A stretch of 64,000 bases of DNA. Source: Polytrichum commune. Its lineage: Eukaryota > Streptophyta > Polytrichopsida > Polytrichales > Polytrichaceae. Below are positions 61,101 through 64,000 of the stretch, piece by piece. The DNA is taken from the NCBI GenBank assembly GCA_950295325.1, contig OX485804.1:8868001-8932000 (forward strand), read 5' to 3'. Below the pieces are notes generated by a model. The model worked only from the letters and a program-made list of their open reading frames with translations. It had not been told where the DNA came from and did no database searches. Numbering within the stretch: position 1 is the first letter of the stretch; every line of letters starts with the position of its first letter. The translations under genes were made by a program, and so were the position numbers.

Positions 61101-61550
61101 ATGTGGAGTGCATTGTGCTTGGAGTTGTTGTTTAGGACACTCATAACAAAAATTTGTGTCTTCTGATCAACTTCCAACTGTGGCACTTCTGAGAGTGGTG
61201 TAAAACACCACTTGAATAAACCATTTATTTTGAGAATGTTTTGCATACAAAAAGACCATACTCCGTAGTTTGCTATGCCTACAAGGTGGTATGACCCAGG
61301 AAATTGTAGATATGTTGTTCTAGAAGGGTGTATAATACATGCAAGATCTGGAAAATGCACATGGTTTGTGAGGCACTCATTGTAAAGTTAGGTGGTGTTG
61401 GTGTTATTGGTGCATTAGGCACTGTGGGGGTCCTATCTTGACTTAAGAGAGTGTTGCTGCTAGTAGTTTCATAATTTGAGCATGTCATGATAGGCTAAGA
61501 AGAGATTTACCTACGAGGCTTACAGTCCGTGAGGACGACCTATGATACCA
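58200..61550 (-). pseudogene. Decayed Ty1/copia retrotransposon (gag, RT, RNase H pieces)
   Basis: Read from 61550 downward. The primer-binding site TGGTATCA (61550-61543) matches the initiator-Met tRNA type used by copia elements. Gag-like frames follow at 61488-61049 (YHLVGIANYGVWSFCMQNIL) and 61015-60656 (IVRNLPKEYDVIKSMILNEK). Reverse transcriptase is at 60226-59936 (FQETFAPTVRWESIQIITAL, MDVATAFLYG) with a mutated active site near 59850 (LYVGD where YVDD is expected). RNase H is in two parts: about 59380-59200 (MEYDGNFDDRTST, then a stop) and 58499-58270 (KEAIWIRRLVFELGF, TLWCDNQSSIKVSK). Only ~400 bp separate gag from RT, so protease and integrase are largely deleted. Many stops. No matching 3' LTR was seen on the left. 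Confidence 0.85.
58500..59196. mobile_element. MULE-like non-autonomous insertion in the copia RNase H
   Basis: The ends GTGGACTCTTCAT (58500) and ATGAAGAGTCCAC (to 59196) are perfect 13-bp inverse copies. Flanks are TCCTTGATGG (58490-58499) and TCCTTGGGATGG (59197-59208), the same 10-mer with a two-base insertion in one copy. A duplication of 9-11 bp suits Mutator-like elements. Removing the insert reconnects the RNase H sequence (EYRA...KEAIW) in the correct frame. The interior is AT-rich and non-coding. Confidence 0.75.
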
Positions 61551-62390
61551 TGTAAAACTTCAAAAAAATTGAGAATATTGGTGGAATGAATGGGTTCAAT
61601 GAGCTCTTAAGCGAGCAAGTATAAATACATTGGTGATAACCAAGAACGTGCACTGCACCAAGGAGCAAATGTGTGATGTATCCGGATTAAAAGTTTTAAT
61701 GTTAGATTATGCAAGAAAGAAAGATTAACCATATCCTTGTTGTACTTAGCATGTGAGCAAATGGTGATTGGAGTCAAACAACTCCAAAGTAAGAATTGGG
61801 TTAGACAACCCAAGAGAGAATGGTGCACAAGGGCTAGACCACCCATGAAAGAATCGTGCGGTAGAGTTAGGCAAATCCCGATCAAAGATCTTTGTGTTGG
61901 AGTTAGACACCTCGCTTTGGAAGATCTTTGTGTTGGAGTTATACAATTCCAACTAGAAGATTTGAATTGGGGTTAGACAACTCCCAGCGGATGGATGTTA
62001 TTCATTAGAGTTAGACAACTTTCAATGAATAAACATAGTTGGAATTAACACAATTCGGACTAGAATAGTGGATGAATGAATTTTGTTGGAATTTGACAGT
62101 TCCAACTAGAAAAAATAAATGAATGAAATAAAAGATTTTTAATATATGAGAAATAAACAGTAAAAATCATGTTTTGACATAAAATGAAGCTCAGGGGAAG
62201 AGAGATGATCTCTTGTCTCTCTTATCGTCAGGTGGTTTGAGCTCACAACAATCACAATATTGTGATCCAGTTGTAAAATCTTTTTATAATGTACAAAGTT
62301 TGAAAGCTCTCAACATTAGCATTTCATGTACATTTATGCTCATGCTATTCTTACGTAGAAGAAGGACGTGACATAATGTAAAGTTAAGCC
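61551..62390 (-). repeat. 5' LTR of the copia element (far boundary approximate)
   Basis: The inner edge is at 61551 (minus strand ...TTTTACA directly before the primer-binding site). A TATA-like motif (TATTTATA, minus) lies at about 61627-61620. The outer edge is not defined because no second LTR is recognised for comparison. Contains the hairpin array at 61768-62105. Confidence 0.55.
61768..62105. repeat. Array of short covarying hairpin repeats in the LTR
   Basis: About ten units spaced roughly 30-46 bp, each an imperfect inverted repeat around a GAC/ACA loop: TTGGAGTCAAACAACTCCAA (61768), TTGGGTTAGACAACCCAA (61796), TTGGAGTTATACAATTCCAA (61933), TTGGGGTTAGACAACTCCCA (61967) and TTGGAATTTGACAGTTCCAA (62086). 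Stem bases differ between units but both arms change together. Confidence 0.8.
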
Positions 62391-62399
62391 CTAATTAGA

Positions 62400-63780
62400 A
62401 AGCAACGTCTACTAGTTTCTATCCTCAAGAAAACAAATTGTATGTAATCATACTGGCAACAATGGACTCATTGCAATCAAAAAACACATTGGTAGGTCAT
62501 TTCAATCAATTTGCTCAGTGGGATGGAGAAGTTTGCTACTTAGTACTTCCAAGTGCAAGTATGAACAAGTGCGCATTGACAAAAATGTCGTTGAAAAATA
62601 CTCGCAACCGCTTTTTGGCTTCTTGAGCATTTAGAGCAGTGAACGGGTAGAACCGACCGGTAGTTATAAATGAACCAGTTGAGTTTGAGAAATAATCGGT
62701 TGAAGTTGAAGATTGCAGGAAAATTACATATCATTTTAGAGGATTCTATGGAATATGCCTCAAATTATTGAAGGAAACATGAAAGATCACAACATGTAAC
62801 CGGTTGGACTTGGAAACACTAGGATTTTGACTTATTATGTCTAAAACACGGTCTAAAATCTCCCCGGACACTGATTTAGAGGCATTGACATGGAATCTGC
62901 TCTTGAGTGTTCATGTCACACAACCTTGATTTATCACACAAAGAGAATTCTTGCTCGGCACGAATAGGTATATCAATGGTGTGCATGTATCGATTTTAAA
63001 TATAAAATGATTATCTCATTTAGTGCATGTGGTACTAATTTTTGAAACACACACTATTTTTATCAAATCTCAAAATTAGTGAGGGTTGGAATTTTTACCG
63101 AGCGATATTAAATTCACAAATACATGCTCATTTACCATAGATTTCAAAAAAATTACTGTGTGTTCTAAGGTGTTTGTAGATTGCATGATTTGTTTTGGTG
63201 AGCTCGAAGAGACTTCTTCTTCTTCTTCTTTTTAATCAACGCCATTCAATCCTAAGCCATATCCTAACTTTAAGAAACTAAAGAGAGCTTGCACTGAGAG
63301 TTTCCAGAACTTTGACACTTTGAGCTCCCAAAACCCTAGACTTTCTCGTAGCACTCATTTCAAATTGTAAAGAAATTTATTATCACCTTCACTAATTTAC
63401 CACACGCACTATTAGCCCATCCTCACTAAATGGGATAATCATTGTACACAAAACATACAGTTATATACCCTAAAAAGTAGTTTAAATCTACATTACTACT
63501 TAGGTTCAAGAAACTTGGGGTACAAACTACCATTCATGGACCTTGCCTAGTGGACTAAGGATTGGACCGAAACTCAAAGTTTGATATCTAAATTTGGGAG
63601 GAGTGTTTTCTTCAGTCAAGGTTGACAACAATTTGGCAAGCAAGTGGTGCCACATTAGTGCCATTACATTTTTCATACTTTGGACTCACCATAATTATGG
63701 TGTAAAATCATTGGATCCCAAATTTTGCTCTTGTTCAATTTGAGTGTTTGGTTAGAGTTTATTTGGTCTTAGATCTAAGG
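62400..63780. other. Intergenic, no supported gene
   Basis: AT-rich sequence with short chance frames only. A short (TTC)n tract lies near 63,210-63,230. Confidence 0.55.
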
Positions 63781-63784
63781 TAAG

Positions 63785-63832
<48 letters not shown>
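63785..63832 (+). repeat. (GTT)n microsatellite
   Basis: About 16 uninterrupted GTT trinucleotides. The minus-strand frame through it (poly-Gln) is not supported as a gene. Confidence 0.95.
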
Positions 63833-64000
63833 GTGCACTTCCAATTCCCATCCCATTCCCATGAACTATAATGGGCATTGGGTCGAATTGAACATAATCT
63901 TTGAGGTAGCACTCTTATGAATGACAAATTGTCATGTGGAGTTTCATTATTGAAGTTGAAATGCAAAAGTCACAAGAGGTCAAATTAATGATCCTCTTTC

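Noticed and set aside
63775-63966. Poly-glutamine minus-strand frame
   Set aside because: It is the translation of the (GTT)n microsatellite without other coding support.

Overview
The window reads as nuclear DNA of a land plant, most likely a moss or another seedless plant. The main reason is a resistance-type gene that fuses a protein kinase, an NB-ARC domain and leucine-rich repeats (the PNL class described from mosses). Spliceosomal introns, a FEI-like receptor kinase, and plant CACTA, hAT, Harbinger, MULE and Ty1/copia elements agree with this. The species cannot be fixed from the sequence alone.

Layout. 0-3.5 kb holds a minus-strand six-exon gene (5' end not found) for a protein with a ParB/sulfiredoxin-like GNHR motif; its last intron and its upstream flank are filled with 85-bp and 106-bp tandem repeats, the latter carrying a 24-bp palindrome. 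5.2-5.7 kb has a GC-rich, strongly folding 174-bp repeat (second copy at 19.6 kb) and a short tandem array. 6.6-13.9 kb is the kinase-NB-ARC-LRR gene on the minus strand, with about 22 nearly identical 48-residue double-LRR units, a stop codon in the 23rd and a decayed 3' extension. 13.9-20.9 kb is gene-poor and carries a 577-bp hAT-type MITE and a foldback element.

20,921-50,002 is one complete 29,082-bp CACTA transposon. It has 32-bp terminal inverted repeats and a TAT target duplication. A three-exon Tnp2 transposase gene (plus strand, open through 1,198 codons) is transcribed away from a minus-strand TnpA-like gene. Long arrays of a ~106-bp satellite lie between the coding segments, including in introns of the TnpA-like gene.

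50.0-51.8 kb is a Harbinger transposase remnant split by a hAT MITE. 54.2-56.0 kb encodes the transmembrane and kinase part of a FEI-like receptor kinase (plus strand). 57.6-62.4 kb holds a foldback element and a decayed Ty1/copia element (minus strand) that is split by a ~700-bp MULE-like insertion; its LTR contains an array of covarying short hairpins. Exon limits were derived by hand from GT/AG sites and reading phase, without transcripts.
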